From positions 1-41,449 of the forward strand of contig JAIMAE010000007.1 in assembly GCA_023512105.1 (NCBI GenBank): a stretch of 41,449 nucleotides of DNA. The letters run 5' to 3'. The notes under the pieces are model-generated. The model was not told the origin of the DNA and made no database searches. It saw nothing but the letters and a program-made list of their open reading frames with translations. Every line of letters begins with the position of its first letter. The first letter of the stretch is position 1. This document shows, one piece after another, positions 27,123-36,500 of this stretch. Origin of the DNA: Bacillota bacterium (lineage in GTDB: Bacteria > Bacillota > Sulfobacillia > Sulfobacillales > Sulfobacillaceae). The translations under genes and the position numbers were made by a program.

Positions 27123-27772
27123 GAAGGTCGCGACGCAGACCGCCAATGATTTTGGGTTTTGACCTTTGTCGCCGGACGGCGACCTGTGAATGCTCATGAC
27201 GGCCGGCATCCCTCTGTGTGCCACCCGGCGACTTCTCGGCACGGGCGAAGTCGGTCGGCGGTCTTCTTCATTCCACCGTTCGCCTGCGGCAAGGGCGGGA
27301 GCCGGCGCGCCTATCAGAACCATGGGGCGTCCTAGGTCTCCGAGAGCGACCAACACCTTTTCCGGCCTTAAGGGAAGCTGGATTTGACGTCATCTGCACG
27401 AGACGGGCGACTTGGACGTCCAGGGGTTGGAAGCCCGCCGGCCGGCCTTTGCCGGGCTCTCCCACATCTTGGCCAGCCATGGCGCTCGGCGCCGGGTCAA
27501 TCGGCGCGTTTGGCCTGCGAAGGCGGTGATGGAACCGCCGAAGTAGCCGTGGCGGTACGGAAAGGCGCCCTGGGGCGTAGCCGAAAATCGCGGTGTGTGG
27601 GGTTTATCACCTGATCCCGGGGATACCTCTGCCACCACTTACCCTGGCCGGCGGCTAGGATTTTGGGATTGAATGGGATACAATACGTATGAAGGGCGAA
27701 ACGATGGGTTTCGGGCGGGTATGTGAAAACGCGAACAAGGACTTCAACCCCTAGAAGGGTGGGGGTGGGCGG
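27123..27772. other. 650-bp region without a convincing gene, several inverted repeats
   Basis: No frame gives a recognisable protein. Inverted repeats include GTCGCCG/CGGCGAC (27168-27183), CGACTTC/GAAGTCG (27229-27235 with 27247-27253), GGCGGT/ACCGCC (27522-27527 with 27534-27539) and CGAAAC/GTTTCG (27697-27713, just before nuoA). None is followed by a T-run, so none is an obvious terminator. A possible decayed coding stretch lies at about 27218-27546. The 3' end carries the likely nuo promoter and leader. It could hold a structured RNA, a dead gene or a long leader; I cannot decide. Confidence 0.45.
27679..27684 (+). promoter_or_regulatory. candidate -10 box of the nuo operon
   Basis: TACAAT lies about 90 bases before the nuoA start, in a small AT-richer island of the spacer. 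The -35 position at 17 bases (TAGGAT) is poor. A CGAAAC/GTTTCG hairpin (27697-27713) would fall in the leader. Confidence 0.3.
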
Positions 27773-28126
27773 ATGATCGGCGAATATCAAGCCCTGTTGG
27801 TCTATCTGGTGGTTTGCTTCCTGGTGGCCTTTTCGATGTCGTTTGCCTCAGAGCGCCTGGGGCCGAAGGCGCCCGGCGGACTGAAGCGAGAGACCTATGA
27901 GTCGGGGATCGTCCCGGAGGCCCCGGTGCGGTACTTCTCGGTGCGGTTTTACCGAGTCGCGATGTTGTTCATGATCTTTGACGTGGCGGTGATGGCCCTG
28001 TATCCCTGGGCCACCAGCCTGACCCTGCTGGGCAAGGCCGGCTTCTGGCACGCTTTGGCCTTCCTGGCGGTGGTGGCGGTAACCTTCGCCTATTTGTGGA
28101 AGAAGGGGGGATTTCAGTGGCATTGA
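27773..28126 (+). CDS. nuoA: NADH-quinone oxidoreductase subunit A
   Basis: A 117-aa membrane subunit with three helices near the quinone site of complex I. The conserved loop [35 protein letters not shown] is diagnostic. GGGGGTG precedes the ATG. It is the first gene of the operon, and its stop overlaps nuoB by ten bases. Confidence 0.96.
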   Translation: MIGEYQALLVYLVVCFLVAFSMSFASERLGPKAPGGLKRETYESGIVPEAPVRYFSVRFYRVAMLFMIFDVAVMALYPWATSLTLLGKAGFWHALAFLAVVAVTFAYLWKKGGFQWH

Positions 28127-28644
28127 GCGACGAACAGAAAGAGATGGAGCGGTCGATCCTGCTCACCAGCGTGGAGAAGATGGCCCGCTGGGCCCAGAAG
28201 TCGTCTCTGTGGCCGGCCACCTTCGGGCTTGCCTGCTGCGCCATCGAGATGATGAGCGTCACCAACTCCCGTTACGACTTGGCCCGCTTTGGCTCCGAGG
28301 TGTTTCGGGCCTCGCCGCGCCAGGCTGACCTGATGATCGTGGCCGGGCGGGTGACCCAAAAGATGGCGCCGGTGCTGCGCACCATCTGGGAGCAGATGCC
28401 GGAGCCCAAATGGGTGATCTCGATGGGGGCCTGCGCGTCGTCCGGGGGCGTGTTTGACAACTACGCCATCATCCAAGGGGTGGACCACATCGTGCCGGTC
28501 GATGTCTACGTGCCGGGCTGCCCGCCCAACCCGGAGGCGTTGATGTACGGGATCTTAAAGTTGCAGGAGAAGATCGCCCAAGGACTTCCGCCGAAGTACA
28601 AGGAGTTGGAGGCCCGGATGGTCCGGGAGGCCCAGGGGGCATGA
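28117..28644 (+). CDS. nuoB: NADH-quinone oxidoreductase subunit B
   Basis: A 175-aa peripheral-arm subunit carrying the terminal [4Fe-4S] cluster N2 that passes electrons to quinone. Ligands are the adjacent cysteines in GLACCAIEM, the cysteine in MGACASSGG and the one in [11 protein letters not shown]. Start GTG at 28117 follows AAGGGGGG inside the end of nuoA. The stop overlaps nuoC as ATGA. Confidence 0.97.
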   Translation: MALSDEQKEMERSILLTSVEKMARWAQKSSLWPATFGLACCAIEMMSVTNSRYDLARFGSEVFRASPRQADLMIVAGRVTQKMAPVLRTIWEQMPEPKWVISMGACASSGGVFDNYAIIQGVDHIVPVDVYVPGCPPNPEALMYGILKLQEKIAQGLPPKYKELEARMVREAQGA

Positions 28645-29099
28645 GCGCGGATCCGGAAATCCTGGATCGCCTGGAGACGCGGTTTCCCGGAGCGATCACG
28701 CGCGTGGAGGCGGTCGACCAGCCCACCTGCCTGATCCCCAAAGACGCGGTGCGGGCGGTGGCGCTCTACCTGCGCGATGAAGAGGGCTACCGGATGTGCA
28801 TCGACGTCGCCGGGGTCGACTACCATCCGGATCGTCCGCGCTTCGAGGTGGTGTACCACCTTTACCATCCCGAGCGGCGGGCGCGCCTTAGGGTGAAATG
28901 TCGGGTGGGCGAAGAGGAGGAGGTTGCCAGCGTCACCCCGATATGGCCAGGGGCGGACTGGCCGGAGCGGGAGGCGTACGACCTCTTAGGGATTCGCTTC
29001 GCCGGGCACCCCAACCTTACCCGCATCTACATGCCTGATGACTGGGAGGGGCACCCTTTGCGCAAGGATTATCCTCTGCGCGGAACCCGGATCGATTGA
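28641..29099 (+). CDS. nuoC: NADH-quinone oxidoreductase subunit C
   Basis: A 152-aa peripheral-arm subunit (30-kDa family). Diagnostic sequence is [45 protein letters not shown]. It is separate from nuoD, not fused as in Escherichia coli. The ATG overlaps the nuoB stop. Confidence 0.96.
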   Translation: MSADPEILDRLETRFPGAITRVEAVDQPTCLIPKDAVRAVALYLRDEEGYRMCIDVAGVDYHPDRPRFEVVYHLYHPERRARLRVKCRVGEEEEVASVTPIWPGADWPEREAYDLLGIRFAGHPNLTRIYMPDDWEGHPLRKDYPLRGTRID

Positions 29100-29114
29100 T
29101 ATCGGAGGTGCGAG

Positions 29115-30371
29115 ATGGCGAGCCTAGGCCCGGAAGCCAAGGCCGGGGAGATGCCCCCGGATTCTCCCTTTGTCCGCGGGGCGGAGGCCGGCCCCGAGCT
29201 GTCCGAGGAGACCATGGTGATCAACCTGGGGCCCCAGCACCCCAGCACCCACGGGGTGCTGCGGGTTCGGCTGACCCTCGACGGCGAGCGGGTGGTAGAC
29301 GCCGAGCCGGTGATTGGATACCTGCACACCGGGTTCGAGAAGACGGCCGAGAGTTTGACCTGGCAGCAAGCCAACACCGTGACCGACCGACTGGATTACC
29401 TGTCGCCGATGAGCAACAACCTGGCCTACGTGTTGGCGGTAGAGAAGTTGATGAACCTGGAGGTGCCCAAGCGGGCCCAATACATTCGCGTCTTGTTTGC
29501 CGAATTGACCCGGATTGCCAGCCACTTGGTCTGGCTGGGGACCCACGTCATGGACCTGGGGGCGATGAGCCTCTTCTTCTACACCATGCGCGAGCGCGAG
29601 GTCTTGCTCGACATCATCGAGGCCACCACCGGGGTACGCATGAACCCTAGCTACTTTCGAGTGGGGGGGTTGGCCTACGACCTGCCGGACGGGTTTCATG
29701 AGAAGGTCCGCGACTTCCTGAAGGAATTCCCCCGTTGGATGAAGATGTACCGCAACCTTTTTGAAGACAATCCGTTGATTCTCGAGCGGCTGCAAGGGGT
29801 GGCGGTGGTCAGCCGCGAGCAGTGCTACGCCTACTCGGTGACCGGCCCCATCCTGCGCGCCACCGGGGTGGCCCGCGACCTGCGCAAGGACGAGCCGTAC
29901 TCCTCGTATGAGGAATTTGAGTTCGAGGTGCCCACGCGCACCGAAGGAGATGCCCTGGCCCGTTTTTGGGTGCGGGTGGAAGAGATGTACGAGAGCCACA
30001 AGATCATGGAGCAGGCGTTGGAGAAGATCACCCCCCACGGCCCGTACACCACCAGCGACCGGAAGGTGGCGCTTCCGCCCCGGGATGAGATCTACGGAAA
30101 CATGGAGGCCTTAATCCATCAGTTCAAGTTGGTGACCGAAGGGTTCTCGGTCCCGCGCGGCGAGGTGTACCAGGCGGTGGAAGGGCCGCGCGGAGAGATG
30201 GGGTATTACTTGGTATCGGATGGCGGCCCTCGCCCCTATCGCTGGCGGGCGCGGACCCCGTCCTTCTACAACTTGCAGACCTTGCCGTTGATGTGCCGGG
30301 ACGGGTTGGTGGCGGACGTCATCACCACCATCGGCAGCATCGATATCATGCTGGGAGATGTCGACAAATGA
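29115..30371 (+). CDS. nuoD: NADH-quinone oxidoreductase subunit D
   Basis: A 418-aa subunit (49-kDa family) that forms the quinone pocket with NuoB. Conserved parts are NLGPQHPSTHGVLR, GYLHTGFEK, the YLSPMSNNLAY region, SHLVWLGTHVMDLGA and the C-terminal TIGSIDIMLGDVDK. An N-terminal extension of about 35 residues precedes the conserved start. GGAGGTG is the ribosome site. The stop overlaps nuoE as ATGA. Confidence 0.97.
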   Translation: MASLGPEAKAGEMPPDSPFVRGAEAGPELSEETMVINLGPQHPSTHGVLRVRLTLDGERVVDAEPVIGYLHTGFEKTAESLTWQQANTVTDRLDYLSPMSNNLAYVLAVEKLMNLEVPKRAQYIRVLFAELTRIASHLVWLGTHVMDLGAMSLFFYTMREREVLLDIIEATTGVRMNPSYFRVGGLAYDLPDGFHEKVRDFLKEFPRWMKMYRNLFEDNPLILERLQGVAVVSREQCYAYSVTGPILRATGVARDLRKDEPYSSYEEFEFEVPTRTEGDALARFWVRVEEMYESHKIMEQALEKITPHGPYTTSDRKVALPPRDEIYGNMEALIHQFKLVTEGFSVPRGEVYQAVEGPRGEMGYYLVSDGGPRPYRWRARTPSFYNLQTLPLMCRDGLVADVITTIGSIDIMLGDVDK

Positions 30372-30832
30372 AGCCGCATTGGCGCCAATGGGTGGAGGAG
30401 ATTCGCCAGCAGTTTCCCCAAGGGAACTCGGCCTTGTTGCCGCTGTTGCACCGCATCCAGGCCGAGGAGGGATGGCTGTCTCCGGAGACCCTGGCCGACG
30501 TAGCCACCCTCCTGAATCTGCCGGTGACGACCGTCGAATCGGTGGCCTCGTTCTATTCCCTGTTCTACAAACGGCCGGTGGGGGAACGGGTGGTCCACGT
30601 CTGCGTGGGGCTCTCCTGCGCGCTGAAAGGGGCCGACGCCTTGATGCACCGCCTGGAGGAGCACCTTGGGATTCGCCAAGGTCAGACCACCCCGGATGGC
30701 AAGTACTCGTTGATGGAGGCGGAATGTCTGGCCGCCTGCGACCTGGCCCCGGTGGCCCAGGTCAACCTGCGGTACATGGGACCGGTGCCGCCTGAGGAGT
30801 ATCAACGGCTCTTGGGAGAGGGGGAGAAGTGA
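30368..30832 (+). CDS. nuoE: NADH-quinone oxidoreductase subunit E
   Basis: A 154-aa thioredoxin-fold subunit of the NADH-oxidising module with the [2Fe-2S] cluster N1a. Ligands are C-x4-C in CVGLSC and C-x3-C in ECLAAC. The ATG overlaps the nuoD stop. Its presence, with nuoF and nuoG, shows a full NADH-input arm rather than the shortened 11-subunit form common in Bacilli. Confidence 0.96.
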   Translation: MKPHWRQWVEEIRQQFPQGNSALLPLLHRIQAEEGWLSPETLADVATLLNLPVTTVESVASFYSLFYKRPVGERVVHVCVGLSCALKGADALMHRLEEHLGIRQGQTTPDGKYSLMEAECLAACDLAPVAQVNLRYMGPVPPEEYQRLLGEGEK

Positions 30833-30833
30833 G

Positions 30834-32129
30834 ATGGCGGAACTGAACACCCACTACCTCCTGCGCCATCGCGAGGTTCCGGACATCGACCAGATCGCCG
30901 TCTACGAGGCCCACGGGGGCTATCAGAGCCTGCGCCGCGCCTTGCGGGATTTTACCCCCGAGGCGGTTTTGGAACTGGTCAAGGCCTCAGGGCTGCGAGG
31001 CCGGGGAGGCGCTGGGTTCCCCACCGGGATGAAGTGGAGCTTTCTGCCCAACGATGGCCGGCCGCGCTACCTGGTGGTCAACTCCGACGAGGCGGAACCG
31101 GGAACGTTTAAGGACCGGGAGCTGATCGAACATAACCCCCACCAGCTCATCGAGGGCATGATCATCTCCTCGTACGCGATCGGCTCGCATGACGCCTACA
31201 TCTACTGCCGGGGCGAGTTCCTTCGCGGTTCCGAACAGCTGGCGCGGGCTATTCGCGAGGCTTATGCGCACGGCTACCTGGGGGACAACATCCTCGACAG
31301 CGGGTTTTCGTTGCACATCCACCTCTATCGGGGCGCTGGCGCCTACATCTGCGGCGAGGAGTCGGCGCTGTTGGAGTCGCTGGAAGGAAAGCGCGGCCAA
31401 CCGCGCTTAAAGCCTCCCTTCCCGGCGGTGGCCGGGTTGTACGGGATGCCGACCATCGTCAACAATGTGGAGACAATCGCTAACGTGCCGGTGTTGGTCG
31501 AAAAAGGAGCCGACTGGTACCGGAGCATGGGTACCGAGAAGAGCCCCGGGATCAAGATCATGTCGGTCAGCGGACATGTGCGGCGGCCTGGCAACTACGA
31601 AGTGCCGCTGGCCACCCCCCTGCGCACCTTGATCGAGGAGTACGCCGGCGGCGTGTGGCCGGGCAAATTGAAGGCGATCATCCCCGGCGGCAGCTCGGTG
31701 CCGCTTTTGACTCCGGACCAGATCGACACTCCGTTGGATTACGAGTCGATGATCGCGGCCGGCTCGATGTTGGGTTCCGGCGGATGCATCGTGATGAACG
31801 ACGAGACCTGCATGGTCTGGGCGGCCCACCGCCTGGTCAAGTTCTACCGGGTGGAGTCCTGCGGCAAGTGTACGCCCTGTCGCGAAGGCACCTACTGGAT
31901 GACCAACATCCTTGAGCGCTTGGAGAGCGGGGAGGGCAGCCAGGGCGACCTCGAGGTGTTGCTGGACGTAGCCGACAACATCGGCGGCAAGTGCCTTTGC
32001 CCCTTGGGCGACGCCTCGTTGGGCTTTATGGTCAGCGCCATCCGCCATTTCCGGGATGAATTTGAGGCGCACGTGCGCGAGCACGGCTGTCCGTTGGGGG
32101 CGAAGCGGTATGATCCGATTAACCATTGA
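30834..32129 (+). CDS. nuoF: NADH-quinone oxidoreductase subunit F
   Basis: A 431-aa flavoprotein that oxidises NADH with FMN and holds cluster N3. The nucleotide/flavin region is GLRGRGGAGFPTGMKW and GAGAYICGEESALLESLEG. The [4Fe-4S] ligands are SCGKCTPCREG and the later cysteine in KCLCPLGD. The ATG has a GGGGGAGAAGTGAG leader and starts one base after nuoE. The 3' end overlaps nuoG by 20 bases. Confidence 0.97.
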   Translation: MAELNTHYLLRHREVPDIDQIAVYEAHGGYQSLRRALRDFTPEAVLELVKASGLRGRGGAGFPTGMKWSFLPNDGRPRYLVVNSDEAEPGTFKDRELIEHNPHQLIEGMIISSYAIGSHDAYIYCRGEFLRGSEQLARAIREAYAHGYLGDNILDSGFSLHIHLYRGAGAYICGEESALLESLEGKRGQPRLKPPFPAVAGLYGMPTIVNNVETIANVPVLVEKGADWYRSMGTEKSPGIKIMSVSGHVRRPGNYEVPLATPLRTLIEEYAGGVWPGKLKAIIPGGSSVPLLTPDQIDTPLDYESMIAAGSMLGSGGCIVMNDETCMVWAAHRLVKFYRVESCGKCTPCREGTYWMTNILERLESGEGSQGDLEVLLDVADNIGGKCLCPLGDASLGFMVSAIRHFRDEFEAHVREHGCPLGAKRYDPINH

Positions 32130-34425
32130 CGGCCAGACGGTCACCGTGCCGGAAGGCACGATGATTGTCGACGCCGCCGAGAAGCTCGGCATTGAGGTGC
32201 CTATCTACTGTTACCACCAGGCCTTGGGACCGCTCGGGGCGTGTCGGATGTGCCTGGTGCAAGTCGAGAAGATGCCAAAGCTGGTCACCGGCTGCACCAC
32301 CCCGGTGGCCGAGGGCATGGTGGTCCACACCAAAGGCCCCGCGGTGGAGAAAGGGCGCCGAGGCATTTTGGAGTTTTTGCTGATCAACCATCCGCTGGAT
32401 TGCCCGGTTTGCGACAAAGGCGGCGAGTGTCATCTGCAAGATTACACGTTCCGCTACGGTCCTCCGGCCGGGCGCTTCGCCGAGGCCAAGCTGGAGCGCC
32501 TCAAAGATGCCCCGGTGAGCGAGCTCATCTTAATCGACCAGGAACGGTGCGTGCTCTGCCAGCGCTGCGTGCGCTTCTTGGGGGAGTACGTAGGGGAGCC
32601 GCAGCTGATGTTGAAGGGGCGGGGCGTAGAGACGGTGGTGGCCCCGGTCGATGACCGTCCGGTGGACAGCCGGTTCTCCGGGAACATCATCGACCTCTGC
32701 CCGGTCGGAGCGCTCACCTCGGCGGCCTACCGGTTCAAGGCCCGTCCTTGGAACCAGGAGCGCCACCCGTCGGTCTGCCCGCATTGCCCGGTGGGGTGTC
32801 CGGTTACCGTCACGGCCCGCGAGGAGCACGTGGTTCGGGTGGAAGGGCGCCCGATTCCCGAGCACGACTGGGGCTGGCTGTGCGACCGCGGTCGGTTTGG
32901 CTACGACTTTGCGGTGGCGCCTTCCCGTCTTCTCAGCGCGCGGGTGGCCGGGCGGGTGGTGCCCGAAGTCGCGGCGGTTCGCCACCTGGCCAACTTGGTG
33001 CGGACGGTTCGCGAACAGCACGGCGCGGCGGCGATCGGAGTGGTGGTGGGGGGCCAACACAGCGCCGAGGACGCCTTCTACCTGCGCCACTTCGCGGAGA
33101 GCGTCTTGGGCGAAGGGGTGCGGCTGGCGGTGAGCCAGACCGTGAAGGGGTATCTCCCCTTGGCCTTAAACGGCACCTACGACGACATCGGGGTGGCCGA
33201 CGCGGTGGTCTTGCTGGGCTCCGATCCCTACCGGGCGGCTCCCGTCCTCTATCTCAAATTGCGCGAGCGCTGGCGGCGCGACCCGCAGTTGGTCCGCTGG
33301 GGGGTGGGAGTGCGTCCGCTGTCCCGGCCCACCCTGCCTCTCCGCGAGTTGCGGGTGGGACCGCAGGAGATGGCGGCCACGGTGGCCTGGGGCCTTTTCA
33401 GCCAGCGCCCCGACGACGAGGGGCTGCGCCTGCTCACCGAGTCCCTGGAAGGTTGGCAGCCGCGCGATCCGGAAGGCGCCCGCGCGCTGGCCGCCACCCT
33501 GTTGGACAGCCAACACCTAGTCCTGCTCTGGGACGGCAAGGAGCCATGGATGGAGGCGGTGTTGGGCGTCTTGACTCGCCTCCGGGGCGAGAAGGGGACC
33601 CGCGTCTTGCCCACCTTCGGGCCGCCCAACCTGCGCGGCTTTGAGTGGGCCGGCATTCCCGCCCGTTGGGGTGCCTTAGAAGACCTGTTGCAGGCGACCG
33701 TCCGCGGCGAAGTCCGACTGCTGTGGGTGTTGGGAGCGGATCTCCTCCGCGAGATCCCCGACTACGCCTTAGCCGCTCAGGCCCTGGAGCGGGTTGAACA
33801 CGCCGTCTTCGAGGGCCTGTTTCCGCCCGAAGGCTCCGAGCGGTTTGAGCTCTGGCTGCCGGGAGCGGGCTGGTCGGAGGAGCCGGGGACCTGGGCCAAT
33901 CTTGAAGGGCGCCTCCGCTCGGTGGCCGAGGCGGTGCCGCCGCCGGGAGAGGCCCGGCCGGTAAAAAGCCTGTTGACGGCGCTGGCGCGGGCATTGCGCC
34001 AGCCGTGGACGCCTCCGGAGTGGAACCCCTACCTGGGCGCGGAAGGCGGGCTTTTGCCGCGGGAAGGAGAGCCCACAGCTCCTGCGCGGTTGCCGCGGCC
34101 GGAGCCGACCGCCGGCGACTTGTACGTCTGGGGGGAGCCGGAGGTCTTCGTCGGGGGCTATCCCTCCGAGAATTTGCGGCCGCGCCGACCCTCCTTGCTC
34201 GGCGAGATCCACCCGGTCGATGCGGCGGCGTGGGGCATTGGGGAGGACGGCGGAGAGCTGGGCATTGAGCGCTTCGGTCGGCGCTGGACGGTGACGGTGC
34301 GCCCGAGCGCGGCCGCCGCTCCAGGAATGCTGATTCTGCCGCTGGGCGCTGCCGAGGCGCCGGTCAATCAGATCGGCGAAGGACCGGCATCGGTCATTCC
34401 CCGGGTGGAGGTGGAGCGCCGGTGA
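32110..34425 (+). CDS. nuoG: NADH-quinone oxidoreductase subunit G
   Basis: A 771-aa subunit, close in length to the Thermus version and shorter than that of Escherichia coli. It carries an N-terminal [2Fe-2S] cluster (GACRMC, TGC), the His-Cys [4Fe-4S] site (CPVCDKGGECHLQDY), a further [4Fe-4S] site (CVLCQRC, DLCPVGAL) and the C-x2-C-x3-C-x27-C motif of extra cluster N7 (CPHCPVGC ... WLCDRGR). A molybdopterin-oxidoreductase-like domain follows and is presumed to lack cofactor, as in other complex I. The ATG at 32110 lies inside the end of nuoF; the stop overlaps nuoH. Confidence 0.95.
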   Translation: MIRLTIDGQTVTVPEGTMIVDAAEKLGIEVPIYCYHQALGPLGACRMCLVQVEKMPKLVTGCTTPVAEGMVVHTKGPAVEKGRRGILEFLLINHPLDCPVCDKGGECHLQDYTFRYGPPAGRFAEAKLERLKDAPVSELILIDQERCVLCQRCVRFLGEYVGEPQLMLKGRGVETVVAPVDDRPVDSRFSGNIIDLCPVGALTSAAYRFKARPWNQERHPSVCPHCPVGCPVTVTAREEHVVRVEGRPIPEHDWGWLCDRGRFGYDFAVAPSRLLSARVAGRVVPEVAAVRHLANLVRTVREQHGAAAIGVVVGGQHSAEDAFYLRHFAESVLGEGVRLAVSQTVKGYLPLALNGTYDDIGVADAVVLLGSDPYRAAPVLYLKLRERWRRDPQLVRWGVGVRPLSRPTLPLRELRVGPQEMAATVAWGLFSQRPDDEGLRLLTESLEGWQPRDPEGARALAATLLDSQHLVLLWDGKEPWMEAVLGVLTRLRGEKGTRVLPTFGPPNLRGFEWAGIPARWGALEDLLQATVRGEVRLLWVLGADLLREIPDYALAAQALERVEHAVFEGLFPPEGSERFELWLPGAGWSEEPGTWANLEGRLRSVAEAVPPPGEARPVKSLLTALARALRQPWTPPEWNPYLGAEGGLLPREGEPTAPARLPRPEPTAGDLYVWGEPEVFVGGYPSENLRPRRPSLLGEIHPVDAAAWGIGEDGGELGIERFGRRWTVTVRPSAAAAPGMLILPLGAAEAPVNQIGEGPASVIPRVEVERR

Positions 34426-35408
34426 TCCAAATCATCTTGCTCATCGTCAAGATCATCCTGTTGATCGCCATCTTGATGGGTGGCTTTGCCTACACGATGT
34501 TGCTGGAGCGGCGGCTTTTGGGATTTTTCCAGCTGCGCTTAGGACCCAACCGGGTGGGGCCAGGAGGACTTTTGCAGCCGATTGCCGACGCCATCAAGAT
34601 GATGTTGAAAGAGGACTTGATGCCGGCTCAGGCCGACCCGGTGGTCTACCGGATTGCGCCGGTCATCTCCGCCTTTGCCGCTCTGGCCGTCGACGCCGTG
34701 ATCCCGTTCGGGGCGCCGGTCCACGTCTTTGGAACCACGGTGAACCTCGACATCGCCAACCCCTCGATTGGGCTCTTAATCGCCTTTGCCTTCAGTTCGC
34801 TTGGCATCTACGGGATTGTGCTCGGGGGCTGGGCCTCCCAGAACAAGTACTCCCTGCTTGGGGGCATCCGCGCCACCGCCCAGATCATCTCTTACGAGCT
34901 GGCCATGGGGCTTTCGGTGATGGGGGTGCTCATGTTGGCCCACACCGCCAACCTGGAAGGGATTGTCTTGGCCCAGGCTCGCCACGGCTGGTTCTGGCTG
35001 CCCCAGATCGTGCCGCTGCTGGTCTTCTTCGTCACCATGGTGGCGGAGACCAACCGGACCCCGTTTGACCTGCCGGAAGCAGAGTCGGAACTGGTCGCAG
35101 GCTATCACACCGAGTACTCGGGGATGCGGTTTGCCCTGTACTACGTGGCGGAGTACATCAACATGATCACCGTCAGCGGCCTTTGGGTCACCCTGTTTTT
35201 CGGAGGATGGCTGGGACCGTCGTTTCTGCCGCCGATCATTTGGTTCTTCATCAAAGTCGGCATCGTCATCTTCCTGTTCATCTGGATCCGGGCCACCTTG
35301 CCCCGCTTTCGGTACGACAAGTTGATGTCCTTCGGGTGGAAGGTGCTGTTGCCGGTTTCGTTTCTGTACGTGCTGGGGACCGCCGCCTTTGTCAGCGGCG
35401 TGCTGTGA
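34422..35408 (+). CDS. nuoH: NADH-quinone oxidoreductase subunit H
   Basis: A 328-aa membrane subunit with about eight helices at the junction of the two arms, contributing to the quinone channel. Diagnostic segments are LLGFFQLRLGPNRVGPGGLLQPIADAIKM, ETNRTPFDLPEAESELVAGYHTEYSGM and RATLPRFRYDKLM. GTG at 34422 overlaps the nuoG stop. Confidence 0.97.
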   Translation: MIQIILLIVKIILLIAILMGGFAYTMLLERRLLGFFQLRLGPNRVGPGGLLQPIADAIKMMLKEDLMPAQADPVVYRIAPVISAFAALAVDAVIPFGAPVHVFGTTVNLDIANPSIGLLIAFAFSSLGIYGIVLGGWASQNKYSLLGGIRATAQIISYELAMGLSVMGVLMLAHTANLEGIVLAQARHGWFWLPQIVPLLVFFVTMVAETNRTPFDLPEAESELVAGYHTEYSGMRFALYYVAEYINMITVSGLWVTLFFGGWLGPSFLPPIIWFFIKVGIVIFLFIWIRATLPRFRYDKLMSFGWKVLLPVSFLYVLGTAAFVSGVL

Positions 35409-35466
35409 CCCTGGCGGCAAGCGTCCACGAAGCCTCGCATGGGGCAGGTAAGGGAGGGAGGCAGGG

Positions 35467-35904
35467 ATGTTCAAGACGGTGAAGGCCTTGGCCAAAGGGC
35501 TGGGCACGACCCTGCGGGCGTTGACCGAGCCGCGGGATACCATCGCCTATCCGGAAAAACGGCGCGAATACGCTCCGCGTTTTCGCGGCAAGCACATGTT
35601 GGCCCGCGATGAAGACGGGCACGAGCTGTGCGTCGGTTGCGGCCTCTGCGAGGCCGTCTGCCCGGCCAATGCGATCCGGGTGGTGGCCGCCGAAGCCGAA
35701 CCGGGCAAAAACATCTCGTGGACGGACCGCTACAGCGTGGACTACGAGGTCGACCTCATTCGCTGCATCTTCTGCGGTATGTGCGAAGAGGCCTGCCCCA
35801 CCAACGCCGTGCGGCTGACGCCATTTAACGAACTTGCGGCCTACAGCCGGCTGGACATGATCGCCGACAAGGAAGAACTGTTGCATCCGCCGGTGCGGAA
35901 GTAG
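35467..35904 (+). CDS. nuoI: NADH-quinone oxidoreductase subunit I
   Basis: A 145-aa ferredoxin-like subunit with two [4Fe-4S] clusters (N6a and N6b). The motifs are CVGCGLCEAVCPANAI and CIFCGMCEEACPTNAV, each C-x2-C-x2-C-x3-CP. It is shorter than the roughly 180-aa proteobacterial form, mostly at the C-terminus. AAGGGAGGGAGG precedes the ATG after a 58-base gap from nuoH. Confidence 0.96.
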   Translation: MFKTVKALAKGLGTTLRALTEPRDTIAYPEKRREYAPRFRGKHMLARDEDGHELCVGCGLCEAVCPANAIRVVAAEAEPGKNISWTDRYSVDYEVDLIRCIFCGMCEEACPTNAVRLTPFNELAAYSRLDMIADKEELLHPPVRK

Positions 35905-35924
35905 GCGGGAAAAGAGGGAGTCGC

Positions 35925-36500
35925 GTGTTCGGGTTTTATTTGGTGGGCTTAGTAGCGGTGGCCGCCGCGGTGGGAGTGGTGGCCGTTCGCCAGCCGGTGC
36001 ACAGCGCCATCCTGCTCATCATCAACATCCTGGCCTTGGCGGTGCTGTACCTGATGCTCTCGGCAGAGTTTTTGGCGGTGGCGCAGGTCATCGTCTACGC
36101 CGGAGCGATCATGGTGCTGTTCCTGTTTGTGATCACCTTGCTCACGGCCGGCAAGGAGGAACAGGAAGCCCCGGAAATCTTGTCCGGTCAGCGTTGGTGG
36201 GCCGGAGGACTTTCGGTGGCGATTGGGATCGTCCTGATATTGGTCCTCGGGCAAGCCGGGACAAGACCAGAGGCCGCGCCCGCGCCCGGCCTGGGAACGC
36301 TGCAGGACCTCGGGCAGGCGCTGTGGGGCAACGGATTTCTCTACCTGTTGGCGGTGGGGATGATGTTGCTGACGGCCTCTTTGGGGGTGTTGGTGTTAAA
36401 CCGAGCGGTGCGGGCCAACCGGACGGCGGAGGAGGTTCGCGCCTCCGCGCCCTCGGAAGAAGAAGCCAGGAAAGCCGTGAAAGGAGGCGGGACCCCGTGA
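35925..36500 (+). CDS. nuoJ: NADH-quinone oxidoreductase subunit J
   Basis: A 191-aa membrane subunit with about five helices. It includes the conserved QVIVYAGAIMVLFLFVI helix that contains the pi-bulge in the family. The C-terminus is a charged tail (SAPSEEEARKAVKGG). The start is GTG at 35925 after GAGGGAG. The stop overlaps nuoK. Confidence 0.94.
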   Translation: MFGFYLVGLVAVAAAVGVVAVRQPVHSAILLIINILALAVLYLMLSAEFLAVAQVIVYAGAIMVLFLFVITLLTAGKEEQEAPEILSGQRWWAGGLSVAIGIVLILVLGQAGTRPEAAPAPGLGTLQDLGQALWGNGFLYLLAVGMMLLTASLGVLVLNRAVRANRTAEEVRASAPSEEEARKAVKGGGTP

